From Tetrapyrgos nigripes (taxonomy: Eukaryota > Basidiomycota > Agaricomycetes > Agaricales > Campanellaceae), in assembly GCA_013368315.1 (NCBI GenBank), contig JAACJM010000126.1, positions 62,001-126,000 on the forward strand: DNA of 64,000 bases, in the 5' to 3' direction. A program made the translations under genes and the position numbers. Below the pieces are notes generated by a model, which made no database searches, was not told the DNA's origin, and saw nothing but the letters and a program-made list of their open reading frames with translations. How positions within the stretch are numbered: the first letter of the stretch is position 1; the number at the start of each line of letters is the position of its first letter. Shown here one piece after another: positions 11,698 through 22,141 of this stretch.

Positions 11698-13198
11698 GCT
11701 ATAGTCCCACCTAACTCGACAATCTTTGTACGTACTACGTTTTGTCGTTTTGCTTTATCTGTGGCCCCAACGTTCGTTCAAATTTACTGACATTCACGGT
11801 TTTACCCACCTTATCCACTTATGTGAGCAGGTCTCAGGAGCATCCGGCTTTGTTGGCTCGCACATCGTTTATCAGCTCCTTCAAGAGGGGTATTCTGTTA
11901 GAGGGTGCGTCCTACTTACAACTTGATCAAATTCGTTCAGCAAACATACTTATTACTTCTCGATCTCGATAAATAATACCTATCTGGATTCCACAGCGCC
12001 GCCCGTGGCCCCAAAGTGACCACTCTCGCAACTGCGTTCGAGAGCTTCAGCAGATTCAAAGCTGTCGAAGTCTCGGATATCTCTAGCTCTGATTTATCTG
12101 AAGCGTTGAAAGGCGTGGATGGAATTATTCATACTGCTGCTTCTCTTCCTGGACGAGCTGATTCGAAGACGACAATTAAGGTGAGTTAAAATAAGATTGA
12201 TTATTGGCTATTTTCCGGTTCAATTGCGATTGTGCTATCAGTTGGACCAAATTTTTAAAAAAACTGATGATAACCCATGGTTTGTTCATAGAACGCACTC
12301 GATGGCACACTCCATGTCCTCAAATCCGCGCAACGAGCAGGGATTAAGAAGATCATCATCACTAGTTCAATTATCACGTTTACATGGGAGGGACCGTTCA
12401 CTGATGATTGTACGTTCTTCAAGTTTTCTCCTTGTCTTGTACGTTGTCGTTCTCATCTCATGATTCCAACTGTACAGCTTGGAACACAACCACACTTGAA
12501 GAAGCTCTTGCAAACCCCTTTGTCAGCTATGTATATGCAAAGACCCAAGCAGATAAAGAGGCCTTGAAATTCGTCGAAGCCTATCCTGAGATAGAGTTGA
12601 CGTTCTGTATGTCCTTTTCCGCCAAAAATCTGCCTCATCCACGTCGCCTCACAATCCTCATACTTATGTAGTCAACCCAAACTGGATCTTTGGACCCCTA
12701 ATTCCCGCTCCCTACTCCCATCTCTTGGTTCCAGAGCCCTCTCCAAGCTCCCTATCCACCTCCGCATACATTTACGCTCTCCTCAACCCAAACAACCAAC
12801 ACTACACCGCCGGTCCTGGCTACGTCGACGTGCGAGACGTCGCGCGAGCCCATATCCTCGCTCTTTCCTCCAAACACAAGTACCCTCAAAAACGTATGAT
12901 GCTCAAAGCACCTGAGAGAACTTCCTACCGAGATGCTATTTCATATATCGCGACAAGGTTTCCAGAGTTGAAGGCCCAAGGACGGTTGGCTGATAGGGAG
13001 AAGGCGCCGACGGAGGAGTGGGTAGATGGTGATAAGTGGTTGGAGTGGAGTGTTAAGACGAAAGAGGAGACGTGGCCGGAGGGGTATAAAGGTTGGGAAG
13101 AGTGTATTGGGGATACGATTGAAAGTCTATTGGATATGGAGAAGTATTGGAAGAGTAAAGGGCTTGAAGTTAGTGTTTCAGATGCAGCGCCATTGTAA
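11695..13198 (+). CDS. NAD(P)-dependent extended SDR, reductase/epimerase type (copy 1)
   Basis: Six exons (11695-11727, 11831-11904, 11997-12180, 12292-12409, 12478-12606, 12672-13198) give 354 residues. The Rossmann cofactor motif is VSGASGFVGSHIVYQLL, then IIHTAAS, then a strand with ITSSI, and the catalytic YxxxK pair sits in SYVYAKTQADK. NPNWIFGP follows in the substrate domain. This is the layout of the dihydroflavonol-4-reductase/cinnamoyl-CoA reductase-like and yeast Gre2-like group, which reduce small aldehydes or ketones (e.g. methylglyoxal) with NAD(P)H. The natural substrate is unknown. No targeting signal is seen, so it is probably cytosolic. It is one of a tandem pair with the gene at 13545 that shares length, intron positions and promoter. 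Confidence 0.88.
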
Positions 13199-13544
13199 TC
13201 TTGTACAATATGTAAGTAAATCTCGATGCCAAAGAGCAGGTAGCTATCACTTACATAGAATTCGAGTATGTATGTTCACTGAAGCCACCTGATGCCACTC
13301 GAGTCAATTCTTGGAGTCAGTACTTCCTGTTATCGTTATCAAGCCTGCTGGGATTCTGTAACTAATGCTTTTATTGATGTTACCTTCTATTCTTTTCATA
13401 CCTTCCTTTCGTAGTTAGGTTCATCAAGGTCGACATACCTTAGTGTATTTTTTAGGCTGAGATGAATATCAGTTTGTAAACATGCTGCCCACACGGAACG
13501 CAAAAATCTACATATAAGACGATCACTACCACATCACGAACGAA
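13199..13544. other. Spacer between the two SDR copies
   Basis: 345 bases holding the 3' flank of copy 1 and the promoter of copy 2. The first 20 bases after each stop codon (CTTGTACAATATGTAAGT) are shared, so the duplication unit includes the start of the 3' flank. Confidence 0.6.
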
Positions 13545-13547
13545 ATG
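13508..13547 (+). promoter_or_regulatory. TATA-type promoter of the second SDR gene
   Basis: CATATAAG at 13511-13518, about 34 bases before the ATG, inside the same sequence block as in copy 1. Between TATA and ATG this copy lacks about 10 bases present in copy 1. Confidence 0.6.
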
Positions 13548-15069
13548 GCTCCAGTCCCACCCAACTCGACGATCTTTGTACGTACGACGTTTTGGCATTT
13601 TGCTTTACCTCTGGCCCCGGCGTTTTTTCAAGTTTACTGACATTCACGGTTCTACCTACCTTATCCACTACTACCATATGCACTTATATGAGCAGGTCTC
13701 AGGAGCATCCGGCTTCGTTGGCTCCCACGTCGTTTATCAGCTCCTTCAAGAGGGGTATTCTGTTAGAGGGTACGTCCTACTTACTTGATGAAATTCGATA
13801 CTTAATACTTCTCTTACTTCTCGATCTCGATGAATAATACTGATCTGGATTCTACAGCGCCGCCCGTGGCCCCAAAGTGACTACTCTCCAAACTGCGTTC
13901 GAGAGCTTCAACGGATTCAAAGCTGTCGAAGTCCCAGATATCTCTAGTTCTGATTTATCCGAAGCATTGAAAGGCGTGGATGGGATTATTCATACTGCTG
14001 CTTCTCTTCCTGGACGAGCTGATGCGAAGACGACAATTAAAGTAAGTTAAAATGAGATTTGATTATTGACTATTTTCCGGTTCAATTGCAATTGTGCTAC
14101 CAGTTAAGACCAAAAACAACTCATGATAACTCATGATTGTTGATAGAACGCACTCGAAGGCACACTCCACGTTCTCAAATCCGCGCAACAAGCAGGGATT
14201 AAGAACATCATCATCACGAGTTCAATTATCACTTTTGCATGGGAGGGACCGGTCACTGATGATTGTACGTTCTTCAAGTTTTCTCCTTGGCTTGCGCTTT
14301 GTCGTTCTCATGTCATGCTTCCACCTGTTTGCTTTGGCGGCTGGACAGCTTGGAACGCAACCACACTTGAAGAAGCTCTTGCAAACCCATATGTCAGCTA
14401 TGTATATGCAAAGACCCAGGCGGATAAAGAGGCCTTGAAATTCGTCGAAGCCTATCCTGAGATGGAATTGAGGTTGTGTATGTCCTTTCCCCCAAAAACT
14501 CTCACTCATCTACATCGCCTCACAATCCTCATACTTATGTAGTCAACCCAAATTGGATCTTCGGACCCCTAATTCCCGCTCCCTACTCCCATTTCTTGGT
14601 CCCAGAGCCCTCTCCAAGCTCCCTATCCACCTCCGCATACATCTACGCTCTCCTCAACAAAAACAACCAACATTACACCCCCAGTCCCGGCTACGTCGAC
14701 GTCCGAGACGTCGCACGAGCCCATATCCTCGCTCTTTCCTCCAAACACAAGTACCCTCAAAAACGTATGATGCTCAAAGCACCTGAGAGAACTTCCTACC
14801 GAGATGCCATTTCGTATATCGCGATGAGGTTTCCAGAGTTGAAGGCCCAAGGACGATTGGCTGATAGGGAGAAGGTGCCAACGGAGGAATGGGTAGATGG
14901 TGATAAGCGGTTGGATTGCAGTGTTAAGACGAAAGAGGAGACGTGGCCAGAGGGGCATAAAGGTTGGAAGGAGTGTGTTGGGGATACCATTGAAAGTCTG
15001 TTGGATATGGAGAAGTATTGGAAGAGTAAAGGGCTTGAAGTTGGTGTTTCAGATGCAGCGCCATTGTAA
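13545..15069 (+). CDS. NAD(P)-dependent extended SDR, reductase/epimerase type (copy 2)
   Basis: Tandem duplicate of the gene at 11695. Six exons (13545-13577, 13696-13769, 13858-14041, 14147-14264, 14349-14477, 14543-15069) have exactly the same lengths as in copy 1 and give 354 residues. VSGASGFVGSHVVYQLL and the catalytic SYVYAKTQADK are kept, so it should be an active enzyme. Exons differ by scattered substitutions (e.g. KRLDCS for KWLEWS near the C-terminus), while introns differ by small indels, as expected for a fairly recent duplication under selection. The intron before exon 5 is longer than in copy 1. Substrate unknown. Confidence 0.88.
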
Positions 15070-15269
15070 TCTTGTACAATATGTAAGTCAACTGATCGAA
15101 TCCACGGAGTTTGAGTACGTAGCGGTTGTATAGGATTCCGGGAGTGAGGTAGAGGGTTAGGAGGAGTCTAGAGGGAACAACCCGCGTAGTTGGGGTTTAC
15201 CGGCTCCAAAGCTCTGTGCGCACCGTTTATAGCTCAAACTGGAGGAAGGAAACGAGGCAGACTCACTCC

Positions 15270-15770
15270 AGGATCATATATGAACGAAATAATCTGTGCT
15301 ATCCTGCGTTGCTCCGCTTTTACTCGTACACCTACTCCAATTTCGCATTGTGAGTTTGAGTCCTTCGGTGTTGAGTTCTATTACGAGTGTTGTGTCGGTT
15401 TCCGATGAATAGTATAACACCGAGAAAAGAGAGAGACTCACTTAATGGAAAAGTCGCCATGGTCGCGTCCAATAAGCCTAGCTACATCCTTTGGGTCGTC
15501 GACTTTGATGTTCCAAATTTCCGACTGAACACGCCGATAGACGAGTGTGATTTGGTGTCCTCCGGAGGTAGTAAATTCTTAGTCTTTAATGCACTCGTTA
15601 GCTTTATCCACAAGAAAGAGAAGAGAAAGCAACGCACCTCGAGGCTCGCACCAACCTCACACTCAACGGGTTCAAATCGTAATTTGATCGTAAATGTAAT
15701 ACTTCCCATCTGGCAAGTGGACTGTACACGGTATTTCTTCCAAAACAACTCCTAATACTCCTCTTTCTAA
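15270..15770 (-). pseudogene. Possible broken gene remnant, unknown family
   Basis: On the minus strand several short segments read like real protein but lie in frames that ordinary splicing does not join. They are GSITFTIKLRFEPVECEVG (near 15650-15710), ITLVYRRVQSEIWNIKVDD running into DVARLIGRDHGDFSIK (near 15445-15560), and CEIGVGVRVKAEQRRIAQII (near 15280-15350). Splice-like sites (GTGAGT, GTGCGT) sit at their ends. The segments suggest a decayed multi-exon gene, or a real gene whose splicing I could not resolve. Family not recognised. Confidence 0.3.
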
Positions 15771-15867
15771 GAGAGAAAGAGAGTAGAGCGCGTCGTGAGC
15801 GCATTGTTGATGTTAAGGCAGTGTCACGGTGTGACGTGTCACTTCACGTCAAAGGCGATCCTCTCTG

Positions 15868-15952
15868 ACAAGGGGGTGGCGGTACGGATATCTGGGCACA
15901 TCACCTATGGGAGGGGGAGGGGGGGTCCGAGGTCCTGCTAAAATTTTTTGGA
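15868..15952 (+). repeat. G-rich dispersed element, copy 1
   Basis: Begins with AAGGGGGTGGCGG (15870-15882), then a G-run (GAGGGGGAGGGGGGG, 15911-15925) and TAAAATTTTTTGG (from about 15939). The same order of motifs occurs near 58321 and, partly inverted, near 58885-58975. Unlikely to be coding. Confidence 0.55.
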
Positions 15953-16500
15953 TCCTCTCCTGGAGGTGGGCGCCTAAGTAAATTCCTGAAGCCGTTGGTT
16001 TGAGGGGTAGCCGGGGGTCTCCCTTCTCATTGGAGGTGGTCGCTACTGGTGACGTTGTACCAAAACTGAGTGACGCGCCATGACCTCTGCCTCCGTTTCC
16101 CTCCTTCTACTGCCTCCCTCACTCTCCGACTGGCTCCTTGACGGTCGCTTTTATCACTCAACAAGTCGCGTATTGCCCCCTTGCTGCCAGTAAACAAGCA
16201 AAGGCCCGTAAAACTATAGAAGCCAGGTATCTAGCATTAAGACGATATAACTCAGAAAGAAAACACATGAAGAAAGTAGTGCATACAAAAAAAAGTATGT
16301 ACAATTTGATACGGAAGTATAAAAAAGAGCGAGATGACAACTGAACGACAACATGATGATAGCAAAGGTCGATGAGATAGATAGGACTGGAATTTGGAAG
16401 TAAACAGGTCAAATTTTGATGCTGCTATGATAGATTAAGATTTAAAACAAAGCTTCGAAGCGCAAAGGAGAAAGCAGGAACCCGACTTACGCGTACATGA

Positions 16501-17209
16501 TCAGATTCTATCATGCCCAGATGCATGAATCACAATGGATAGATTACCAGGGGGATGTTCGCTTCCACGGCGCCGATACTGAAGTTCAAAATCATGCTGA
16601 GATTGACGTTTATGTTCCATAGCATTCTGAATGTGAGAGAGAGGTCGAACCAATGTCAAACGATCAGCTACTTTGACCATGTACACGGGTACGGCTATTG
16701 AAATACGCCACTCACCAAGATCGATACCTGGAGCTTCTCAGCTTCGTCATAGCAATGAATAGTTGATCGTAAAATGTTGAACGAGGATGGGAGATAAGTG
16801 TGAAGAGATGACCAGCGAAAGAGGTTGCTGTTATTTTGAATTTTGATGTGGGATAGATCGTTATGGAGTCTTCGATTTCCATGGGGAAAGGAGAAAGAGA
16901 AAAAAAATTAGTTCGTAATATTCAGAAAAAAAGCAAGACATACTGATGAAGTGAATCCTCAAATACCATTACATCTAATCCTTCCTTCCCAGCTGCTTCA
17001 ACAGTCGTTTTCAACCGACTGTAGATGTATTTGTCTAACCCAGAGACCGTGAGGCATGGATAGCGAAGGCGTACAAGCAAGGTCATGGTTATGACCGCCA
17101 TAATGACTCCAGCAGTGATAGTAGCAAAGCTCCCAGTTTGGATCTCCTGGCAAAGATGCATGGGGTCGGTGTCTTCGAAGGTAGGAGAGTTTGTGAGCAT
17201 GTGCATCAT
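16501..17209 (-). CDS. Small putative membrane protein, unknown function
   Basis: Three exons read on the minus strand (17209-16944, 16869-16716, 16626-16501) join in phase with GT-AG sites to 181 residues. One membrane segment lies near residues 28-47 (ATITAGVIMAVITMTLLVRL). The rest is soluble and charged: SLHTYLPSSFNILRSTIHCY, then EKLQVSIL and MEHKRQSQHDFELQYRRR. The clean phase match across two introns with no stops argues for a real gene. The start (MMHML) and the very end could differ: the last exon has an alternative donor at HPPG. I do not recognise the family; a single-pass membrane anchor with a cytosolic helical tail is the plain reading. Confidence 0.5.
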
Positions 17210-17339
17210 GTACGAAGTGGGAGAGAGCTAGGGTAAGTAAGAGAGGGAACATAGGGCGTATATTTATATGATGCATCTACAGCTACTTGTATCCAACGAC
17301 CTTGCCAACGCCCCAGAAGTCATCTCCAATTGATTGCCT

Positions 17340-17490
17340 CGCTTGCCATTCTCGCTTGTCATTGGTCAACCTCATAATCCGGTGTTGCGTTTATCCATCA
17401 ACCTCATTTATCCATCAACCTCTTAAGACCTGTAGAGGTCTATCACCATTCTCGCTTGTTATTGGTCAACCTCATAATCCGGTGTCGCCT
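17340..17490. repeat. Direct repeat of about 40 bp, two copies
   Basis: The segment CATTCTCGCTTGTCATTGG continuing to AACCTCATAATCCGGTGT occurs at about 17347 and again (T for C once) at about 17447. A second unit, ATCAACCTCTTAAGACCTGT plus AGAGGTC, follows and recurs inside the 124-bp repeat. This is the upstream, more scrambled part of the repeat block. Confidence 0.7.
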
Positions 17491-17733
17491 TTCATCTAAA
17501 AGTCAGTTAGTCATTCCCAAAAAGGGAGAGATCTCTATCTCGTTCAGGTCCATCAACCTCTTAAGACCTGTAGAGGTCCATCAACTTCTCAGTTTTTTAA
17601 ACTTGGATACGCCTTTCATCTAAAAGTCAGTTAGTCATTCCCAAAAAGGGAGAGATCTCTATCTCGTTCAGGTCCATCAACCTCTTAAGACCTGTAGAGG
17701 TCCATCAACTTCTCAGTTTTTTAAACTTGGATA
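17486..17733. repeat. Tandem repeat, 124-bp unit, two copies
   Basis: Two nearly identical 124-bp units in direct tandem, 17486-17609 and 17610-17733. Each starts CGCCTTTCATCTAAAAGTCA and ends in CAGTTTTTTAAACTTGGATA. Each unit contains a small hairpin, ACCTCTTAAGACCTGTAGAGGT. No protein is encoded. Confidence 0.85.
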
Positions 17734-17996
17734 TCGAAACCATTCTTCTCGAGTTTGTGTTGATCGGCGTGATCCTATGCTCTGATGTCAACTTCTCAAG
17801 ACTGAAAAATCAGATATTGAAGCCGCCATATGATTCTTCAACTCGAGTTTGTATTTTGACAAGCGGGATCTCATGGTCGGATGTCGCGCCGCCATGCTCC
17901 GAGTTTGTGTTTTGACCGGCGCAGCCCATGATCTAATGTCAACATCTCAAAACTGACAATAAGATATCGAAGCCATTCTCCTCGAGTTTGTGCGTT
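17729..17996. repeat. Degenerate repeats of about 80 bp, three to four copies
   Basis: Units share the order GATATCGAAGCCATTCTTCT, CGAGTTTGTGTTTTGACCGG, then ATGTCAACTTCTCAAAACTG. They begin near 17730, 17812, 17885 and 17965. They differ by substitutions and small indels and follow directly after the 124-bp tandem, so the whole 17340-17996 block is minisatellite-like. Confidence 0.65.
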
Positions 17997-18556
17997 TGCT
18001 GTTAGCCTATGTAAAGGCACTCTTCTAGCGATTGAGCGATATATATATTCCGCATTAGCAGTAGTAGAGTTGGGTTTGTTATTGGTCATTTCCAGAGCAA
18101 AATACAGAGTGATCTTGAAGGCCTCAATAACACATTTTGTGGACCAAGAGAGAACTTTGGCCTCCAAAAAATGCTTCATGCTAACATAATTCAAACTTCA
18201 TAGTACGAGCCAATTATTTGTCTTTCTGCAAGAAATTCGCCCCGCAGCATGATCAGACGCGTCGACGCGCTGCTTGGAGGTGCGGAATAGGGGCGTGGGA
18301 ATCTGACAGGAGTCAGCGAGAACGACAAAAAATGAGTTTGAAAAGTTCAAATTGCACAAAAACTTCTTGGTGTCGAAATGAGTGAAATCGTTACGACGAA
18401 CTCGGAGAAAAAAGTCCTCGTCGCATCCTCCGTTCCTTCCTGCAGCTGCCACATTATGTGGGACACGGTGAAAGACAATCTGTACTTCTTTTTCGAGAAA
18501 GGCGCACAGATACAAATACGTTGTTACTATGTACAAGCTTCTAATCCGTTCCTCCC
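17997..18556. other. Intergenic region downstream of urate oxidase
   Basis: No clear gene. The part from about 18490 to 18556 is the urate oxidase 3' flank; it is also copied after the pseudogene at 22900-22975. Confidence 0.5.
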
Positions 18557-19564
18557 TCACTTCCTCCTAACAGTAGCACTAATCAACCCACTCGGTGCAG
18601 CCAAAGGAATAAACACCTCCGCCTCCTTCGGCGTCATATTATCCACCCCAATATACTTCATATCCACCGGCACATAATGTTTATTCGGTAACGAATAACT
18701 AACCTCTTGAACCCCTGCATTATCCGCTATAATCTTTTGCGCCATCTTATAAAGTGTCGCCTGCACACTTGCACTATCATCCTTGGCAAACGTCTCTAGA
18801 GTTACTTCTCTAGCTCGTTTAGGAACTTCTGTATCCCAAACCCCTCCAATCGGAAGCTCCGAGTCGGGTCCAGATTCAGGAATCGCAAATTCGAGCTTCT
18901 TCTCGTCTGTAGGAGGCGAAATGCTAAACGAGTTGAACGTATAGCTGAGATCGACAGAAGTAGAAAAGATCCGGTCGTCCACTTCGACGAGAGTGGTGTA
19001 TTCGTCTCGGATAAAGTTGGTAAAGGCGGATCCGGTGGATTTGAGGATGAGGAGGTCTTTGAGACCAGAGGTGACTTTGGCGATGAGGGTATCCTTCCCT
19101 TTGGACGCATCGACTTCGACTTCGACAACCCTTTTCTCCTCTCCATCTCTCCAAAACGAATGCGGGTGTTCCTTCACCTGTTCCTTCCCGTCCTTCCCAT
19201 CTCCATCAGAAACCGGAATCCTACTCCACCTCAACTGCTCAATCTCCACATACGCCTTATCTATATGCGCATATTTCGAAACAAGATGCGTCCCAAGATG
19301 AAGAGCAAACCGTTCGGGAATCAAGACATGAGGAGAAACCTTGGCTAGATAATACGTGATGTTTTTCATCGAATCTGTAGCGACGACGACAGAGTTGTCG
19401 GCTTGGGTGTAGGAAGTGGAGATGGAGCCTTCTAAGAGGACTTGGACGTTGTATTCGACGACGTGGTGCCATGCACCTTTGCGGACGACGCGGAGGAGGC
19501 GGATTTTGTCTTTGCCGTAGCGGGCGTGGGAGAGGTAGGAGAGGGTGGTTGGGTCTGAGGACAT
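18557..19564 (-). CDS. Urate oxidase (uricase)
   Basis: Intronless frame of 335 residues on the minus strand. It catalyses urate + O2 + H2O to 5-hydroxyisourate + H2O2 in purine breakdown, usually in peroxisomes. Family marks in order: ARYGKDKIRLLRV (N-terminal lysine block), ADNSVVVATDSMKN (catalytic Thr region), ERFALHLGTHLVSKY, LKDLLILKSTGSAFTNFIRD, DRIFSTSVDLSYTF, SVQATLYKMAQKI, and the C-terminal SLPNKHYVPVDMKY and GLISATVRR. The length fits fungal uricases. I chose the internal ATG (MSSDPTTLS) because the 48 residues upstream are a low-complexity Thr run and precede the family start. The C-terminus ends in Arg-Arg-Lys rather than a standard SKL-type peroxisomal signal. A broken inverted copy lies at 22142-22975. 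Confidence 0.93.
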   Translation of the reverse strand: MSSDPTTLSYLSHARYGKDKIRLLRVVRKGAWHHVVEYNVQVLLEGSISTSYTQADNSVVVATDSMKNITYYLAKVSPHVLIPERFALHLGTHLVSKYAHIDKAYVEIEQLRWSRIPVSDGDGKDGKEQVKEHPHSFWRDGEEKRVVEVEVDASKGKDTLIAKVTSGLKDLLILKSTGSAFTNFIRDEYTTLVEVDDRIFSTSVDLSYTFNSFSISPPTDEKKLEFAIPESGPDSELPIGGVWDTEVPKRAREVTLETFAKDDSASVQATLYKMAQKIIADNAGVQEVSYSLPNKHYVPVDMKYIGVDNMTPKEAEVFIPLAAPSGLISATVRRK

Positions 19565-20636
19565 TGTGGTGGTGGTGGTGGTGGTGGTGGTGACGTTGGG
19601 CGAGGTTGGGAAGGTTTTGGAATTTGAAGAAGAGGGCGCGAGGGATAAGAGGGGATGAAAAAGGGTTAGGGTTAGCCGCGAGCTGTTTGCGTTCCATATG
19701 GGCAGCATGTTCTAGAATCCCCCTAGCCGCGTCCAGGGCTTTAGACAGGCCTTCTGCTTGATAACGATAACGGTAAGTACTGGCGAAGAATTGACTCTAG
19801 TGGCATTAGATTATGGTTAGCGGGAGCGGAGAGGTTCAAATCAACCTTGCCGAGTTATCTGGAAGACCTTGCAAGGGAAGCTTAAGGCTGCGACCGCGGC
19901 CGGCGACGCGTGTCGCAGACTCGGACTTCAAGCTTCAAGCTTATGCATGTAGTATCCAGTCAGTTGCAAGACGATAGATAGTGCCAGTAGTACTGATTCG
20001 GAAGAAGGCCAACGAACATGTACAAGTATAACTGTATGAATAGTAAGTACACCAGTAGAGTCAACGCTGTGGTTAAACGTTAAATGCTGAAGTCATCATT
20101 GAACTATATGCATGTAAGGCAACTCAAGTCAACAATCGGTCTCGGACTCAGTCAATAAAAAAGCTACAAAACAATATATGCATTGTTCGCATTGCAATTG
20201 CAAAGCAGGGAGATAAGCAAGACCAGGATAGTAGTATGATACAAAGTAGTTAACTAAGTAACCGTCGCAGCAGTAACAGGCCAGAGTCAGAGTAAGTCAG
20301 AGTAAGTCAGAGTAAAAAGAATAAGGGAAAAAGAGAAGAGTGAAGAATCAGAAGTTAAGGAGTTCGGAAGTTGGAGAATTCAGTAGAGAGAACAAGGAAA
20401 CGTTAGGGTTAGGGTTACTATGATACAGTTGTGTTGTCAGATACGAGCCAGGAGATATAGAGATATAGAGATATAGACAATGGAGAAAGCAAGTCCGGGG
20501 TCCGATCAAGAACTGGAGCGGGAAGGTATTAGAAGAGTCTAGTAGTGTAAAGTGTATGGTTTTGATGTCGTGATTATGCGTATACGTTGTGAAAGACAGA
20601 CAGAGAGTAAGGTGTTGTGTCGGTCATCGTCGTCGC
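19565..20636. other. Intergenic region between urate oxidase and BTG-like copy 1
   Basis: From about 19900 on, this DNA is part of the segmental duplication (copy at 23030 onward). It includes CTTCAAGCTTCAAGCTT, a run of three GTCAGAGTAA units (20285-20315) and two TTAGGG units (20403-20415). The last two are only partly kept in the other copy. No gene seen. Confidence 0.5.
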
Positions 20637-22140
20637 TTAGACACGTCTTCTCCAGTTTCCAGAAGCCGAAGCCGAAGCCTTCTTCGTAGGCTGGGTCTGG
20701 GTCTGGGTCTTGGTAGCACCGGAAGCAGGACCCCTAGTAGCAGCCTTCGCACCACCCAACATAACCCCACCAGTCATAACCCCCGTCTGTCCACCTTGGT
20801 AGGTGTACTTGGTCACGTCGATTTTGGATTTGTTGATCATGACTGGAGAGGGGTTGGCCTTTAGTGCAGCTGGAGCTGCCGCTTTGGGTGACGCGGTGGT
20901 GGCGGCGGTGATAGGCGAGGCCCAGTCCCTACGTCTCTGAGTACGAGTACCAGAGACAGAGACAGAGGTAGGAACTTTGGCCTGGAGGAATGGAGTACCG
21001 AATGCATTGGAGCATGTCCTGACTTCAGGTTTAACGTCAACGGGAGAAGACGATACTGAAGACACGGACGAAACACCATCTGAGCGGGAAGAGAAAGTCG
21101 AAGACGTGGTAGACTCGGTGTCAGAGTCACCGTCAGCGTCAGACTCAGAGTCGGTGGAATAAGCGTCGTCAGAGGTCGTTGAGGAGGTAGGAGAGGAGGG
21201 CTCTGAAGCCATGGTACAAGCAAAGTTGGAGGGAGTGGAAGGTGTGATATGAAGGGTGGGTTTTGAGGCGGACTCTGCGGATGCAGATGGAGAGGGAGCT
21301 TGTGCTTGCTTCCTGGCTCTAGCAGAGTGGAGCATGGCTTGGAGTTTTGAGGTAGTCGTAGACGAAGGAGCAGCGGCGGAGGCTTTGGCGGCGGACTAGA
21401 AGAAGACGAAGAGGTATATGGGTTAGATATATTACTCGAAAGAAGAAGTAAGAGAAGAAAACAACTCACCTCATCCTCACTCCAAACCGTGATAGTTTCC
21501 CTCATATTAGGGACTCCGACACGAATACATCCCTTCATAACAAACACATACAGATCCTTTCCTCCACTCAATGCACCAACCCATGATTCCCAGCTCATAC
21601 CGAGACTGAGACATGCGGCGTAGAGAGGTGGGATGGGGAGAGCGTGTGGGGATAGGTGGAGTGTGAAGGGAGCAAAGGCTCCTTCGTTGAGGTTGAAGAG
21701 AACTGCGAGGTTGGCTTGAAGAGCCAATTGGAGCTGGGCGACAGTGATAGCCGGGTGGGTGAAGATGAGAGGACGGGTGAGGAGGTTGATGAGTTGAGTA
21801 AGAGTAGTAGAAGACATGTTGGCTAAGGCTACAAAAGATAAAGTTGTCGTTGTCGTGATGGGTCTATGTATATCGCACTGCGAATAGTAGAGACGTAACT
21901 GTAACAAAAAGTCAATAAAAAATAATAATAATAATAAACGACTTTGACATACCAGAGAGGTTGAAGCGTAGAAGCGTAGAATGCGTTGGAAGTCGTAGAA
22001 CAGAAAGCAGAAGCCAAGAGGCGATGGGGAAGTCTAGAAAATTGTCGACCATTTTATACGATTTGGCGTAAGCGGAGAACAATGGGGGACCGCGGTCACT
22101 TTGTTTGTACACTTTATTTGGTCCTTGTTCAATTAGATCT
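19900..22140. repeat. Segmental duplication, copy A
   Basis: A block of about 2.2 kb that starts near GGCGACGCG, runs through the whole BTG-like gene and its 5' exon, and ends near GGTCCTTGTTCAATT. It matches 23030-25475 (copy B) in the same orientation with only scattered differences, including in introns and flanks. Copy B has about 200 extra bases near 23230-23440. Confidence 0.85.
20637..21817 (-). CDS. BTG/Tob-like (anti-proliferative domain) protein, copy A
   Basis: Two exons on the minus strand (21817-21470, 21395-20637) give 368 residues. Residues 1-116 resemble the BTG/Tob domain as found in basidiomycetes: LTQLINLLTRPLIFTHPA, then PIPPLYAACLSLGMSWESW, a Gly-Gly turn, YVFVMKGCIRVGVPN and TITVWSEDE. 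In animals this domain binds the Caf1 deadenylase and modulates mRNA turnover and proliferation; a similar role here is inference. The remainder is a low-complexity tail: acidic Ser/Asp run (DAYSTDSESDADGDSDTEST), then KIDVTKYTYQGGQTGVMTGG and a basic end (NWRRRV). Start MSSTTLTQ chosen at the domain start. A 5' leader intron is likely (donor near 21950). Near-identical to copy B at 23995-25143. Confidence 0.7.
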
Positions 22141-22141
22141 C

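Larger units (their letters stand above)
15070..16500. other. Gene-poor stretch with degraded coding traces and a G-rich element
   Basis: No intact gene. It holds a broken minus-strand coding remnant at about 15270-15770 and a G-rich repeat element at about 15868-15952 (both listed separately). A 68-codon plus frame at 16138-16344 is Lys/Arg rich and unrecognised. Confidence 0.45.

Noticed and set aside
11336..11704. 122-codon plus frame upstream of the first SDR gene
   Set aside because: Its start is an A-rich tract and its end overlaps the TATA promoter and ATG of the SDR gene.
19565..19708. 48-residue N-terminal extension of urate oxidase
   Set aside because: A Thr-run and Ser/Pro sequence before the family's normal start; the downstream ATG (19564) gives a typical uricase N-terminus.
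20403..20416. Two TTAGGG units, possible telomeric repeat
   Set aside because: Only two units, inside a duplicated intergenic block, with one unit in the other copy. Not evidence of a telomere.
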